A stretch of DNA of 29,058 bases from positions 1 through 29,058 of the forward strand of contig DGTA01000121.1 of NCBI GenBank assembly GCA_002394165.1, written 5' to 3'. This stretch comes from Lachnospiraceae bacterium UBA4348. GTDB lineage: Bacteria > Bacillota > Clostridia > Lachnospirales > Lachnospiraceae. Of the stretch, positions 15,478 to 22,692 are shown piece by piece. Both the position numbers and the translations under genes were made by a program. Under the pieces are notes generated by a model. The model did no database searches, had not been told where the DNA came from, and saw only the letters and a list, made by a program, of their open reading frames with translations. Positions within the stretch are counted from its first letter, which is position 1. Every line of letters starts with the position of its first letter.

Positions 15478-16719
15478 TTATTCAATGATGCCTCTCTCCC
15501 GCAGCGCGTCCAGCATCCGGTGAGCCGCCTCGATCCCCCACTGCTTCGTATCCAGATTGCCCGGGATCTTCTCGATCCGGACATTTTCATTGCGGATTCC
15601 GTCGATCGCGCTGAGGATGATCTCATCGACCTCGGGGTCATACAGCTCCTCCCCCTCCATCGTGTTGTGTCTCATTCCCTGTGTCGGGACCAGCACCTGG
15701 ACCGGATACGCGGCTTTCTCCAGCCGTTCGGCAAAAATCCCGGCGATCTGCTCTGCCTCCTCCGGCAAAAGCTTAATGTGGGCCGTGTTTGAATTATGCA
15801 TCATGTATTTGCGCTCATCCATGCGGGGCGGGAACTCATGTGTCTGGAAATCGCAGAAATCCAGTCCGCCCGGGCACACCACCAGCGGCACACCCGCCTC
15901 GAGGCTTTTCGTGATCCTTGTCTCCCAGCAGGGGCCGAAGGAAAATCCGCCGCCGAACCAGCCTTCCGCGACCTCATGCACCGTCATGTCGAGAACGCCG
16001 TCGATCAGGCCGCTTCCGGCCATCTCCTCCATGATCCCACCGCCGGTGCCGGTGGAATGGAACCCGATAGCTTCCACACCGCATCGTTCCAGCTCATCGA
16101 TGGCCGCACAGGCGCCTTTGTTGGTGATGCCCATCAGTGTCACGCCCACGACAGGTTTTTTCCCTTTCTTTACAGGCTCGCCGGCTTTCTCCTGAACTGC
16201 CATGCCGATACAGCAGGCGCATGCGTTGCGGATGATCTGCTCGGTGACCATATTGATGCCCGTGAAGTCACAGATCGAGGGGATCACCACGATATCCCTC
16301 TCTCCCACGACCGGGCCGAATGTTTTCTGGCCGCAGGCCACCGTCGTCGCCATCACCTTGGGAACGCCGATCGGAAGCTTCTTCATCACCTCTGTGGCCA
16401 TGACCGTATTCTGAAGGCCGCCGACGGAGACCACTCCGTGAATCCTTCCCTTTTCGTACAGATCTTTCACAAAGCCGGAAACCGCCCCCTGCATGTAGGT
16501 GATCTTCTCGCCCTTTGTCTTATCCTCCATATCCTCCCAGGATGTGCCTCCAAAAGCAGCCACCTCCTCGCGGGAGATATCATAGTTAAAAGAACGGTCA
16601 GGTCCCGTGGCCACATTGACGACCAGCCCCTCCAGACCGGCTGCGGTGATGATCTCCTTCATCAGCGCCGCCTCTCTGTATTTCGTATCACAGCTTTCGA
16701 TGATCGCTATTGTCTTCAT
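15478..16719 (-). CDS. UPF0261 / Tm-1-like ATP-binding domain protein
   Basis: A 413-residue protein of the UPF0261 (Tm-1-like) family, whose reaction is not established. The plant virus-resistance protein Tm-1 shares its N-terminal domain and binds ATP. Two domains are visible. The N-terminal one (1-190) has TIAIIESCDTKYREA, HGVVSVGGLQNT and VPKVMATTVACG. The C-terminal one (about 205-413) has GVTLMGITNKG, FHSTGTGGGIMEEM, DMTVHEVAEGWFGG, PLVVCPGGLDF, HNSNTAHIKL and VLVPTQGMRH, with well-conserved His/Gly-rich loops. The start is the ATG at 16719, with a weak AAGG site. A terminator hairpin ends 28 bp upstream, so expression relies on read-through. In this operon it is a candidate enzyme or kinase-like activator for the sugar-acid substrate, a guess from context. 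Confidence 0.9.
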   Translation of the reverse strand: MKTIAIIESCDTKYREAALMKEIITAAGLEGLVVNVATGPDRSFNYDISREEVAAFGGTSWEDMEDKTKGEKITYMQGAVSGFVKDLYEKGRIHGVVSVGGLQNTVMATEVMKKLPIGVPKVMATTVACGQKTFGPVVGERDIVVIPSICDFTGINMVTEQIIRNACACCIGMAVQEKAGEPVKKGKKPVVGVTLMGITNKGACAAIDELERCGVEAIGFHSTGTGGGIMEEMAGSGLIDGVLDMTVHEVAEGWFGGGFSFGPCWETRITKSLEAGVPLVVCPGGLDFCDFQTHEFPPRMDERKYMMHNSNTAHIKLLPEEAEQIAGIFAERLEKAAYPVQVLVPTQGMRHNTMEGEELYDPEVDEIILSAIDGIRNENVRIEKIPGNLDTKQWGIEAAHRMLDALRERGIIE

Positions 16720-16746
16720 AATCCCGATGCCTTCTCTGCCGTTTTG

Positions 16747-16782
16747 GAAAAATGCTGCCGGCGTATCTCTCACCGGCAGCAT
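16747..16782 (-). terminator. Internal terminator/attenuator within the operon
   Basis: On the minus strand ATGCTGCCGG, an 11-base loop, CCGGCAGCAT (16752-16761 with 16773-16782), then TTTTCC. A perfect 10-bp GC-rich stem with T tail, between the lactonase-like gene and the UPF0261 gene. No room is left for a new promoter before the next start codon. Confidence 0.8.
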
Positions 16783-16820
16783 GGGTCATTTCATTACAGT
16801 CTTTCTTATTATTCAGCCGC

Positions 16821-17759
16821 TTACTTTTCTTCCACAGCGTGGCGATAGGTCTCGAAATCGAAATCCGTATCCTTTTTGCCGATCACCGGAAGCTGATTGT
16901 TATGCGTCGCCTCGTATTTCTCAACGGCTGCGGCAAGAATGCCGTCGTGGGCCAGCATCAGATGCTTATGGGGATCAACGCCGGCTTCCTTGCATCTGCG
17001 GACGGTGTCGCGGATGGTATTCCAGGCGGCAACGATGTCCACATAGCGTCCGGGCGGGGAGATATCATAGTGAAGCTCGGCTGCCATATCCTCGGGAACG
17101 TCGATATTGCCCATAACGAATACGGAATCACCAACGCAGAAGAACGGGCCTTCTTCAGTCTCGACCACCACGGTCATATGGCCCGGGCAGTGTCCCGGAG
17201 ACTCATAGACGCTGATGCCCGGAAGGATCTCGCACTCACCCTTGACAAACTCGAAGCGTTCCTTCACGCCGGGCTGGTCAAACGGAGCCACGATCACATC
17301 GCCGTCCTTGGCAATGATCGGGATCTCATAGGATTTGTAGTGCAGCGGGATGGGATTGTGGGCATACTCCCACTCGGTCTCGTTGCAGATCAGGCGCGCA
17401 TTTGTAAATTTCTCAACATAGAACACATGATCCCAGTGAAGATGGGTGAAAAGGATCACATCCACGTCAGTAGGTTTGTAGCCGACCTGAGCCAGGCGGG
17501 ATTCGATGTCATCGATGCCCGGTCTCTGGTTGGAGGGGCCGTGATGATATTTATCAGCGCGCTCTGTCCATGCCATGCCGGTGTCGACCAGGACAAGCTT
17601 CTCGCCGCCCTCGATCAGGAAGGTAAAATCCGGAAGCTGGCTGTTCTCATTGGTGATTCCCTGCTTTTCAATGTATTTCTTGCAGGAGAAATGATACCAG
17701 TACTCCAGCGGCTTTGTCGGAATATAGCCGGAATTAAGGGGTCTGATGGTAAGTGCCAT
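16821..17759 (-). CDS. MBL-fold hydrolase, AHL/sugar-lactonase-like
   Basis: A 312-residue metallo-beta-lactamase-fold protein with a complete dinuclear zinc site: H106-L-H108-W-D110-H111 (THLHWDH), H190 and H194 in ESPGHCPGHM, D211 (VGDS) and a late His in LMLAHDG. The PGHxPGH arrangement and the overall length recall N-acyl-homoserine lactonases (AiiA/AttM) and their sugar-lactone relatives. No signal peptide, so cytoplasmic. GAGG seven bases before the ATG. It follows the second permease by 30 bp, so it is in the transport part of the operon. The simplest reading is that it opens an imported or intracellular sugar lactone. Quorum quenching is less likely in this context, but cannot be excluded. 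Confidence 0.85.
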   Translation of the reverse strand: MALTIRPLNSGYIPTKPLEYWYHFSCKKYIEKQGITNENSQLPDFTFLIEGGEKLVLVDTGMAWTERADKYHHGPSNQRPGIDDIESRLAQVGYKPTDVDVILFTHLHWDHVFYVEKFTNARLICNETEWEYAHNPIPLHYKSYEIPIIAKDGDVIVAPFDQPGVKERFEFVKGECEILPGISVYESPGHCPGHMTVVVETEEGPFFCVGDSVFVMGNIDVPEDMAAELHYDISPPGRYVDIVAAWNTIRDTVRRCKEAGVDPHKHLMLAHDGILAAAVEKYEATHNNQLPVIGKKDTDFDFETYRHAVEEK

Positions 17760-17789
17760 AGGTATTCCTCTCTTTCTGAAAACAAGTCA

Positions 17790-18752
17790 TTAAGCATCAA
17801 GTTTCTTCTCCCTGCGGATGCGGGAGTTGATATCAAAGAGCACCATCCCGATAATGACAGCGCCAACGACAAGGCCCTGTGCATAGGAGGGGATCCCCAG
17901 AAGGTTCATCACGTTCACGATGATCGTCAGGATCAGTGCGCCGATCACGGTGCCAAGGATACCGCCCTCGCCGCCGGCAAGGGAAGTGCCGCCTACGACG
18001 GCTGCTGCCACGGTCTGCATGCCGTAGGCACTGCCCATGGCGGCGTCTGCCGCATTGAGGCGGGCCGTCATCAGCATGCCGGCAAAACCGGCGCAGATAC
18101 CGCAAAGGATGTAAGCGGAGAGCATCACGGTCCTGACCGAGACCGCCGCATAGCGGGCAGCCAGCGGGTTGGCACCGTACTGGTACAGATGCCGTCCGAA
18201 GGTCGTCATGCTCATAAGTATATAGATGATCACAACCACGATGGTCGCGAAGATCACCAGGTTCGGGATGGGACCGATATAGCCGACACCCAGCTGGGTA
18301 AAGGACGGCGGAAGATCATAGATCACCTGGCCGTGCATGACGACGATGCCAAGTCCCGTCATGACCCAGTTTGTCGCATAAGTGGCCACAAATCCCGGAA
18401 GGATACCCGCCAGCAGGCCGTTGCACACACCGACGAGGGCGCCGATCATAAGTCCGATCAGCGTCGCGACGGCGACATTCATGCCCGTCTTGATCAGCTG
18501 AGCCACGATACATCCGATCAGGCCGGCCGTCGCGCCTACAGACAGGTCCATGTTTCCCGTGACCAGCACGGCGGTAAGGCCGGCGCTTAAGATCAGCAGG
18601 ATGGAAGCCTGGCGGAAGATGGTGATGAAATTATTAAGGCTCAGGAAGTTAGGTGCGGCGACCGATGAGATGATCAGCAGCGCGATCAGGCCGATCAGGC
18701 TGTAATACACCTTGGACTCCCTTATTCTCTGAAACAGTCCTTTTGCATTCAT
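17790..18752 (-). CDS. Ribose-type ABC transporter permease (second)
   Basis: A 320-residue integral membrane protein of the RbsC/AraH/YtfT family. The start is the ATG at 18752 with GGAGGTGA seven bases before it (the longer frame to 18797 overlaps the previous gene). Eight to ten hydrophobic segments are visible, starting YSLIGLIALLIISSVAAPNFL, with family motifs GMTAVLVTG-like NMDLSVGATAG (about 75-85) and the EAA-like loop GANPLAARYAAVSVRTV that contacts the ATPase. It follows the first permease with a 13-bp gap. The two sequences differ clearly, so the channel is probably a heterodimer. Confidence 0.92.
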   Translation of the reverse strand: MNAKGLFQRIRESKVYYSLIGLIALLIISSVAAPNFLSLNNFITIFRQASILLILSAGLTAVLVTGNMDLSVGATAGLIGCIVAQLIKTGMNVAVATLIGLMIGALVGVCNGLLAGILPGFVATYATNWVMTGLGIVVMHGQVIYDLPPSFTQLGVGYIGPIPNLVIFATIVVVIIYILMSMTTFGRHLYQYGANPLAARYAAVSVRTVMLSAYILCGICAGFAGMLMTARLNAADAAMGSAYGMQTVAAAVVGGTSLAGGEGGILGTVIGALILTIIVNVMNLLGIPSYAQGLVVGAVIIGMVLFDINSRIRREKKLDA

Positions 18753-18765
18753 GATCTCACCTCCA

Positions 18766-19716
18766 TCAGTCTCTGCGGCGCATGCGCACCACAGCATCGA
18801 TTATGATGGCTGCCAGTACGATGGATCCGACCAGTACGCTCTGATAGATCGCCTGGACACCGATGACGTTCAGGCCGTTCTGGGCGATCTGGATGAGCAG
18901 TACGCCGAAGATCGTTCCCGTCACGCCGCCCTTGCCTTCCTTGAAGGAAGATCCGCCGAGGATGGCTGCGGCTACGGACTGGAATTCCCAGCCGTTGGCG
19001 ACGATCGGCTGTCCTGACTCCACGCGGCACAGGGTCAGCAGACCGGCAATGCCTCCCAGGAAACCGGCCACCGCGTAGACCGTGATCTCGGAGCGGACCA
19101 CATTGACACCGGCCAGCTTAAGCGCCTCACGGTTTCCGCCGAGAGCGCGGATCTGCATGCCAAGCTTCGACTTGTTGAGCAGGATCCAGGTGAAGATGAA
19201 CATCACGATCACCACACACACAGGTGCCGGGATAAAAAGCAATGAGGAGCTGTACACTTTATGATACAGGTCGCTGTTGTAATAAATAGATGCGCCGCCG
19301 GTGATGGTCAGCGCCAGCGCGTTGAACACGTTCTGTACGCCGTAGGTGGCGATGAAAGCAGGCATATGCCCCTTTGCGATCAGCACACCGGTAAAGATCC
19401 CGATACCCACCGCCGCGACGACCGCGATCACCATGGCCAGAACAAGCGGCACACCCTTAAGGGCCATAAAGACCGCCAGCACGGTCACGATATTGACGAC
19501 CGCGTTCATTGACAGGTTGGTGCCGCCCGTCAGGACGACCAGCGTCTGGGCAAAGCCCAGCACCATAAGCGGTGCGCACTGGATGAATACGTTCCTGAAA
19601 TTGTTGACCGCGAAATAATTCGGGTTCAGCACCGAGAACAGGATGATCAGAGCGATCAGCATGAAGACAACAGGAGGCATTTTTTTCAGAGCATTCAAAA
19701 CTTTATTCTCACTCAT
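18766..19716 (-). CDS. Ribose-type ABC transporter permease (first)
   Basis: An RbsC-like permease of 316 residues. Two adjacent ATGs (19719 and 19716) are possible. The second has the better distance (seven bases) from AGGAGG, and both overlap the ATPase stop codon, so translation is coupled. About nine hydrophobic segments follow, with the family motif GGTNLSMNAVVN (near 65-75; the usual form is GGIDLSVG, so the acidic Asp is Asn here) and the coupling loop GGNREALKLAGVNV. It pairs with the second permease. Confidence 0.92.
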   Translation of the reverse strand: MSENKVLNALKKMPPVVFMLIALIILFSVLNPNYFAVNNFRNVFIQCAPLMVLGFAQTLVVLTGGTNLSMNAVVNIVTVLAVFMALKGVPLVLAMVIAVVAAVGIGIFTGVLIAKGHMPAFIATYGVQNVFNALALTITGGASIYYNSDLYHKVYSSSLLFIPAPVCVVIVMFIFTWILLNKSKLGMQIRALGGNREALKLAGVNVVRSEITVYAVAGFLGGIAGLLTLCRVESGQPIVANGWEFQSVAAAILGGSSFKEGKGGVTGTIFGVLLIQIAQNGLNVIGVQAIYQSVLVGSIVLAAIIIDAVVRMRRRD

Positions 19717-21221
19717 CATTCGCCCTCCTGTCCGATCATCATCAGCTGTCCGATGCGCTCCTGGCTGTACTCGCTCCTGTCAAGCTTTCCGGAGATCCGG
19801 CCCTCATGCATGACATACATGCAGTCCGTCATTCCGATGATCTCAGGAAGCTCGGAGGAGATCATAATGATCGCCTTTCCCTCCGTCGCCAGCTTATCCA
19901 TCAGCGCATAGATCTCCATCTTGGCGCCGACGTCAATGCCGCGCGTCGGTTCATCGAAGATCAGGATATCGGGATCATAGTTCAGCCATTTCCCGAGCAC
20001 GACCTTCTGCTGATTGCCGCCTGACAGATACTGGCAGGCTTTCCGCACGCTCGTGGTCATGATCCTGAGGTTATCCTTGTATTTGAGCGCCCTCTCTTCG
20101 ACCTTCCGGCCGGAAACAAAGAACCCCGGGAAATCCTTCTCCCAGCTGACCGCCTCGATATTCTCCGCGATCGACTGGCGCAGCGCAAGTCCCTGCGTCT
20201 TACGATCCTCACTCACCAGCCCGATGCCGATCTTTGCAGCCTGCTTCGGGTTTTTGGGCTGTACCTTTTTGCCGTACACATAGATCTCGCCCGAAGCCAT
20301 GGGCCTGATCCCGAAGATCGTCTCCGCCGTCTCCGTACGGCCGGCGCCGACCAGTCCGGCCAGTCCGACGATCTCACCCTTGTGGACCACCATGCTCACG
20401 CCCTGCACCCTGCCGCTGCGGTCATACAGATTGTCTACTCTCAGGGCCTCTTCTTTATAGGGGTTTTCGCTCCTGACATAGACCTGGGAGACATCACGTC
20501 CCACCATCATATTGACCAGTTCTTCATTGGTACAGTCATTGATGCCCACTGTCCTTATTTTCCTGCCGTCACGAAGCACCGTGATGCGGTCGCCGATCAG
20601 CGGGAATTCCTGCATGCGGTGAGATACATAGATGATGCCGATCCCCTCGGCTTTCATACGATGGATCTGCTCGAACAGCGATTCCACCTCGCGGTCCGAC
20701 AGCGAAGAAGTCGGCTCGTCAAAGACGATGATCTTCGGTTTGAATGAAAGCGCCTTTGCGATCTCAACCATCTGCTGTTCCGCTGTCGAAAGCATTTTGA
20801 CCGGTTTTTTGATGTTGATATAATCGCAGTTTAAGGAGACCAGGAGATCTTTCGCTTCTTTCTCCATTCTTTTCGAGTCCAGTAGGCCGGCGGCCGTTCT
20901 GTATTCACGGTTCAGGAAGATATTCTGAGCCGCATTCAGGTACGGCACCAGTGAATTCTCCTGGTAAACAGCCGCGATCCCCCTGGCCAGTGCGTCCTTC
21001 GTTCCGCTGAATTTAACCGGCTCCCCCTGGTAGATGATCTCACCCTCCTCTGCCTGATAGGCCCCAAGGATACATTTGGAGAGGGTGCTCTTTCCGGCAC
21101 CGTTCTCTCCTACCAGGATATGTACCTCGCCTTCCTGCAGGTCAAAATCCACATCGTCAAGCGCCTTCATGCCGGGAAAGAGTTTTGTGATGTGTTTTGC
21201 CGTAAGTATTGTTTTCCCCAT
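19716..21221 (-). CDS. Sugar ABC transporter ATP-binding protein, RbsA/MglA type
   Basis: A 501-residue double ATPase that powers import of a monosaccharide-like solute. NBD1 has Walker A GENGAGKST (38-46), a signature region in the form LSTAEQQMVEIAKAL (LSTAEQ instead of LSGGQ, common in RbsA relatives), and Walker B IIVFDEPTSSL. NBD2 has the customary degenerate loop GLVGAGRTE, a strong signature LSGGNQQKVVLGKWL, and DILIFDEPTRGIDVGAK. This asymmetry, one hydrolytic and one degenerate site, is normal for the family. GAGG seven bases before the ATG. It lies 95 bp after the binding-protein gene, behind a stable hairpin, and its stop overlaps the first permease start. Confidence 0.95.
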   Translation of the reverse strand: MGKTILTAKHITKLFPGMKALDDVDFDLQEGEVHILVGENGAGKSTLSKCILGAYQAEEGEIIYQGEPVKFSGTKDALARGIAAVYQENSLVPYLNAAQNIFLNREYRTAAGLLDSKRMEKEAKDLLVSLNCDYINIKKPVKMLSTAEQQMVEIAKALSFKPKIIVFDEPTSSLSDREVESLFEQIHRMKAEGIGIIYVSHRMQEFPLIGDRITVLRDGRKIRTVGINDCTNEELVNMMVGRDVSQVYVRSENPYKEEALRVDNLYDRSGRVQGVSMVVHKGEIVGLAGLVGAGRTETAETIFGIRPMASGEIYVYGKKVQPKNPKQAAKIGIGLVSEDRKTQGLALRQSIAENIEAVSWEKDFPGFFVSGRKVEERALKYKDNLRIMTTSVRKACQYLSGGNQQKVVLGKWLNYDPDILIFDEPTRGIDVGAKMEIYALMDKLATEGKAIIMISSELPEIIGMTDCMYVMHEGRISGKLDRSEYSQERIGQLMMIGQEGE

Positions 21222-21252
21222 ATAAAAACCTCACAGGCGGTGTTTAATCTCG

Positions 21253-21283
21253 CAGTGCCCTCCCGATGACCGGGAAGGCACTG
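21253..21283 (-). promoter_or_regulatory. Intercistronic hairpin between binding-protein and ATPase genes
   Basis: CAGTGCC...GGCACTG (21253-21259 with 21277-21283) extends inward with CCCG/CGGG to a stem of about 13 bp. No T run follows, so it is more likely a 3' stabiliser that keeps the binding-protein mRNA longer than the rest, or a partial attenuator, than a terminator. Confidence 0.6.
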
Positions 21284-21316
21284 AACTATAATCAACTATT
21301 CAGATGATCCCGTTTA

Positions 21317-22378
21317 TTACTCCTGAACTGCATTGAACCATGCAAATTCATTGATGTAAGTATCTACGTTGTCAGCAGTGATCAGCGGCTCAACCTGTGC
21401 AGACGGGAACGGGATGAACTTGCCTGCGGGCTCTGTGCCGTCATTGAGATACATAACTGCGTAAGCGCATGCGATATAACCTGAACCGTAAGGATCGGTG
21501 TTGTATGTTTCAAACATGTCACCGGACTTAACCGCGTTGGAAGCATCCACGGAACCGTCGAAACCGCCGACCAGAACGCCTTCGATGCCGGCAGCCTTCA
21601 GAGCCTGGACAGCGCCCAGAGCGGACTCGTCGTTTGCACCGATGATCGCGTCAACGTCAGTATATTTCTGAAGAAGGTTCTCGGTAACGGACATACCCTC
21701 GGTCCTCTTGAAGTTGGCTGTCTGGGAAGCAACCACTTCGATGCCGGGATAATCAGCAAGAGCATCGTTGATGCCGTTCAGTCTCTCGATAGCGTTGGCT
21801 GCTCCGGGAGGTCCCTCAAGGATGATCATCTGGCCTTCGCCGTTCAGAGCCTCGGCAATATCCTTGGCAACGGTGTAGCCGGTCTCGTAATAGTCAACAC
21901 CGGTACGAAGGAAAGTATCCTGAGAAGCGGGAGTTCCGATGGTCAGAACGATGATGCCGGCTTCTTCAGCAGCACGGACACCGGGCATGATGCCGTTGGA
22001 GTCAGCACAGTGAACGATGATCGCGTTGCAGCCCTGCTGGATCATGTTTTCCATCAGCTGAACCTGTTCTTCAACACTGTCGGGAGTGGACGGAGCCTGG
22101 GTGATCGCTTCAAATCCCATATCTTCACCGGCCTTTTCAACACCGGCAGCCTGGGCGACCATGTAAGGATTGGTCGTATTCTTTGCGATGTAACCGATCT
22201 TGTACTCGCCGTCAGCCTTCACCTCAGTAGCAACAGTGGTGCCGATACCGGTAACGGGAAGCTCTTCAACGGGAACCTCAGTCGCTTTGGAAAGCTCTCC
22301 TGCCATAACCGGAGCAGCCATCATAGCGCCTGCCAGAACTGTTGCCAAAAACACTTTGCCAAGATTTCTAGCCTTCAT
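21317..22378 (-). CDS. Sugar ABC transporter substrate-binding protein (no lipobox)
   Basis: A 353-residue RbsB-type (periplasmic-binding-protein type 1, cluster B) solute receptor. The first 26 residues are a signal peptide that ends APVMAG, and no cysteine follows, so no lipid anchor can be seen, unusual for a Gram-positive receptor. The mature part shows the two-lobe Rossmann pattern: YKIGYIAKNTTNPYMVAQAAGVEKAGEDMG, IIVHCADSNGIMPGVRAAEEAGIIVLTIGTP, FLRTGVDYYETGYTVAKDIAEAL, then AIIGANDESALGAVQALKAAG and VLVGGFDGSVDA. Asn, Asp and aromatic residues in these loops line the sugar site (N67/N68-Y71 region, D-S in HCADSN, N-D in GANDES, FDG). First gene of the operon, GGAGG five bases before the ATG, strong promoter upstream. 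Ligand unknown. Confidence 0.94.
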   Translation of the reverse strand: MKARNLGKVFLATVLAGAMMAAPVMAGELSKATEVPVEELPVTGIGTTVATEVKADGEYKIGYIAKNTTNPYMVAQAAGVEKAGEDMGFEAITQAPSTPDSVEEQVQLMENMIQQGCNAIIVHCADSNGIMPGVRAAEEAGIIVLTIGTPASQDTFLRTGVDYYETGYTVAKDIAEALNGEGQMIILEGPPGAANAIERLNGINDALADYPGIEVVASQTANFKRTEGMSVTENLLQKYTDVDAIIGANDESALGAVQALKAAGIEGVLVGGFDGSVDASNAVKSGDMFETYNTDPYGSGYIACAYAVMYLNDGTEPAGKFIPFPSAQVEPLITADNVDTYINEFAWFNAVQE

Positions 22379-22404
22379 AATACCCTCCTTTAAATAAATG
22401 TTTT

Positions 22405-22440
22405 TATCCAGATTGGATATTGGATAAAATATATCGGATA
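22405..22440 (-). promoter_or_regulatory. Leader with TATCC/GGATA repeats, candidate operator
   Basis: TATCC-N5-GGATA (22405-22419) is a small palindrome, and two more GGATA copies follow (22422-22426, 22436-22440). They lie just downstream of the predicted transcription start of the binding-protein promoter, where a repressor would block elongation. The GntR protein of the operon is the natural candidate. Confidence 0.45.
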
Positions 22441-22445
22441 ATCTA

Positions 22446-22474
22446 TGTATAGCACCGCCTCTTTACACTGTCAA
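22446..22474 (-). promoter_or_regulatory. Promoter of the ABC-transporter/RuBisCO-like operon
   Basis: On the minus strand TTGACA (22469-22474), 17 bp, TATACA (22446-22451), 68 bp before the binding-protein ATG. Close to consensus, so control probably comes from repression. Confidence 0.8.
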
Positions 22475-22482
22475 TCATAAAT

Positions 22483-22508
22483 AAACAGCAAAAACGTTTT
22501 CGCTGTTT
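22483..22508. promoter_or_regulatory. 26-bp LacI-type palindrome
   Basis: AAACAGC and GCTGTTT flank a centre AAAACGTTTT. Twelve of thirteen pairs match. The CG centre between A/T tracts is the mark of LacI/PurR/CcpA-family operators. The outer bases do not fit the catabolite response element consensus well. It lies 9 bp upstream of the -35 of the operon promoter and between divergent genes. Confidence 0.65.
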
Positions 22509-22523
22509 CTTTCATCATATTGC

Positions 22524-22547
22524 ACAAAATGAGGTGTTCCATTTTGT
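22524..22547. promoter_or_regulatory. Second palindrome in the divergent region
   Basis: ACAAAATG (22524-22531), 8-base spacer, CATTTTGT (22540-22547). A perfect 8-bp inverted repeat, about two helical turns long, placed as an operator might be between the two divergent promoters. Confidence 0.45.
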
Positions 22548-22568
22548 CAAAACAGCTTATACGAAGCG

Positions 22569-22589
22569 GCTGCCGCTATAGGCGGCAGC
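22569..22589 (+). other. Hairpin upstream of the AEC transporter promoter
   Basis: GCTGCCGC-TATAG-GCGGCAGC followed by TTTCCTT on the plus strand. It could end stray plus-strand transcripts ahead of the transporter promoter. No gene precedes it on that strand. It is within the 314-bp gene-free gap 22379-22692, whose other contents are listed separately. Confidence 0.4.
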
Positions 22590-22613
22590 TTTCCTTAAAG
22601 AGTGAAATGCGGC

Positions 22614-22642
22614 TTGTATCCGGGGAATGAAACGAATATACT
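22614..22642 (+). promoter_or_regulatory. AEC transporter promoter
   Basis: TTGTAT (22614-22619), 17 bp, TATACT (22637-22642), 50 bp before the start codon. Confidence 0.55.
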
Positions 22643-22692
22643 GATAGGCGGACAATAAAAAAACCCCGGAACGGGATAATTGAGAGGTATTC

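Noticed and set aside
16752..18590. Long plus-strand open frame opposite the lactonase and permease genes
   Set aside because: It lies antisense to well-recognised proteins, lacks a ribosome binding site and any family motif. It is a by-product of codon bias in a GC-rich genome.
19716..21221. Frame damage in the second ATPase domain, because its Walker A is degenerate
   Set aside because: GLVGAGRTE is the normal form in RbsA/MglA-type double ATPases.
22483..22508. CcpA catabolite response element
   Set aside because: The CG centre fits, but the flanks (GC...GC instead of TG...CA) do not match the element well, so I list it only as a LacI-type palindrome.
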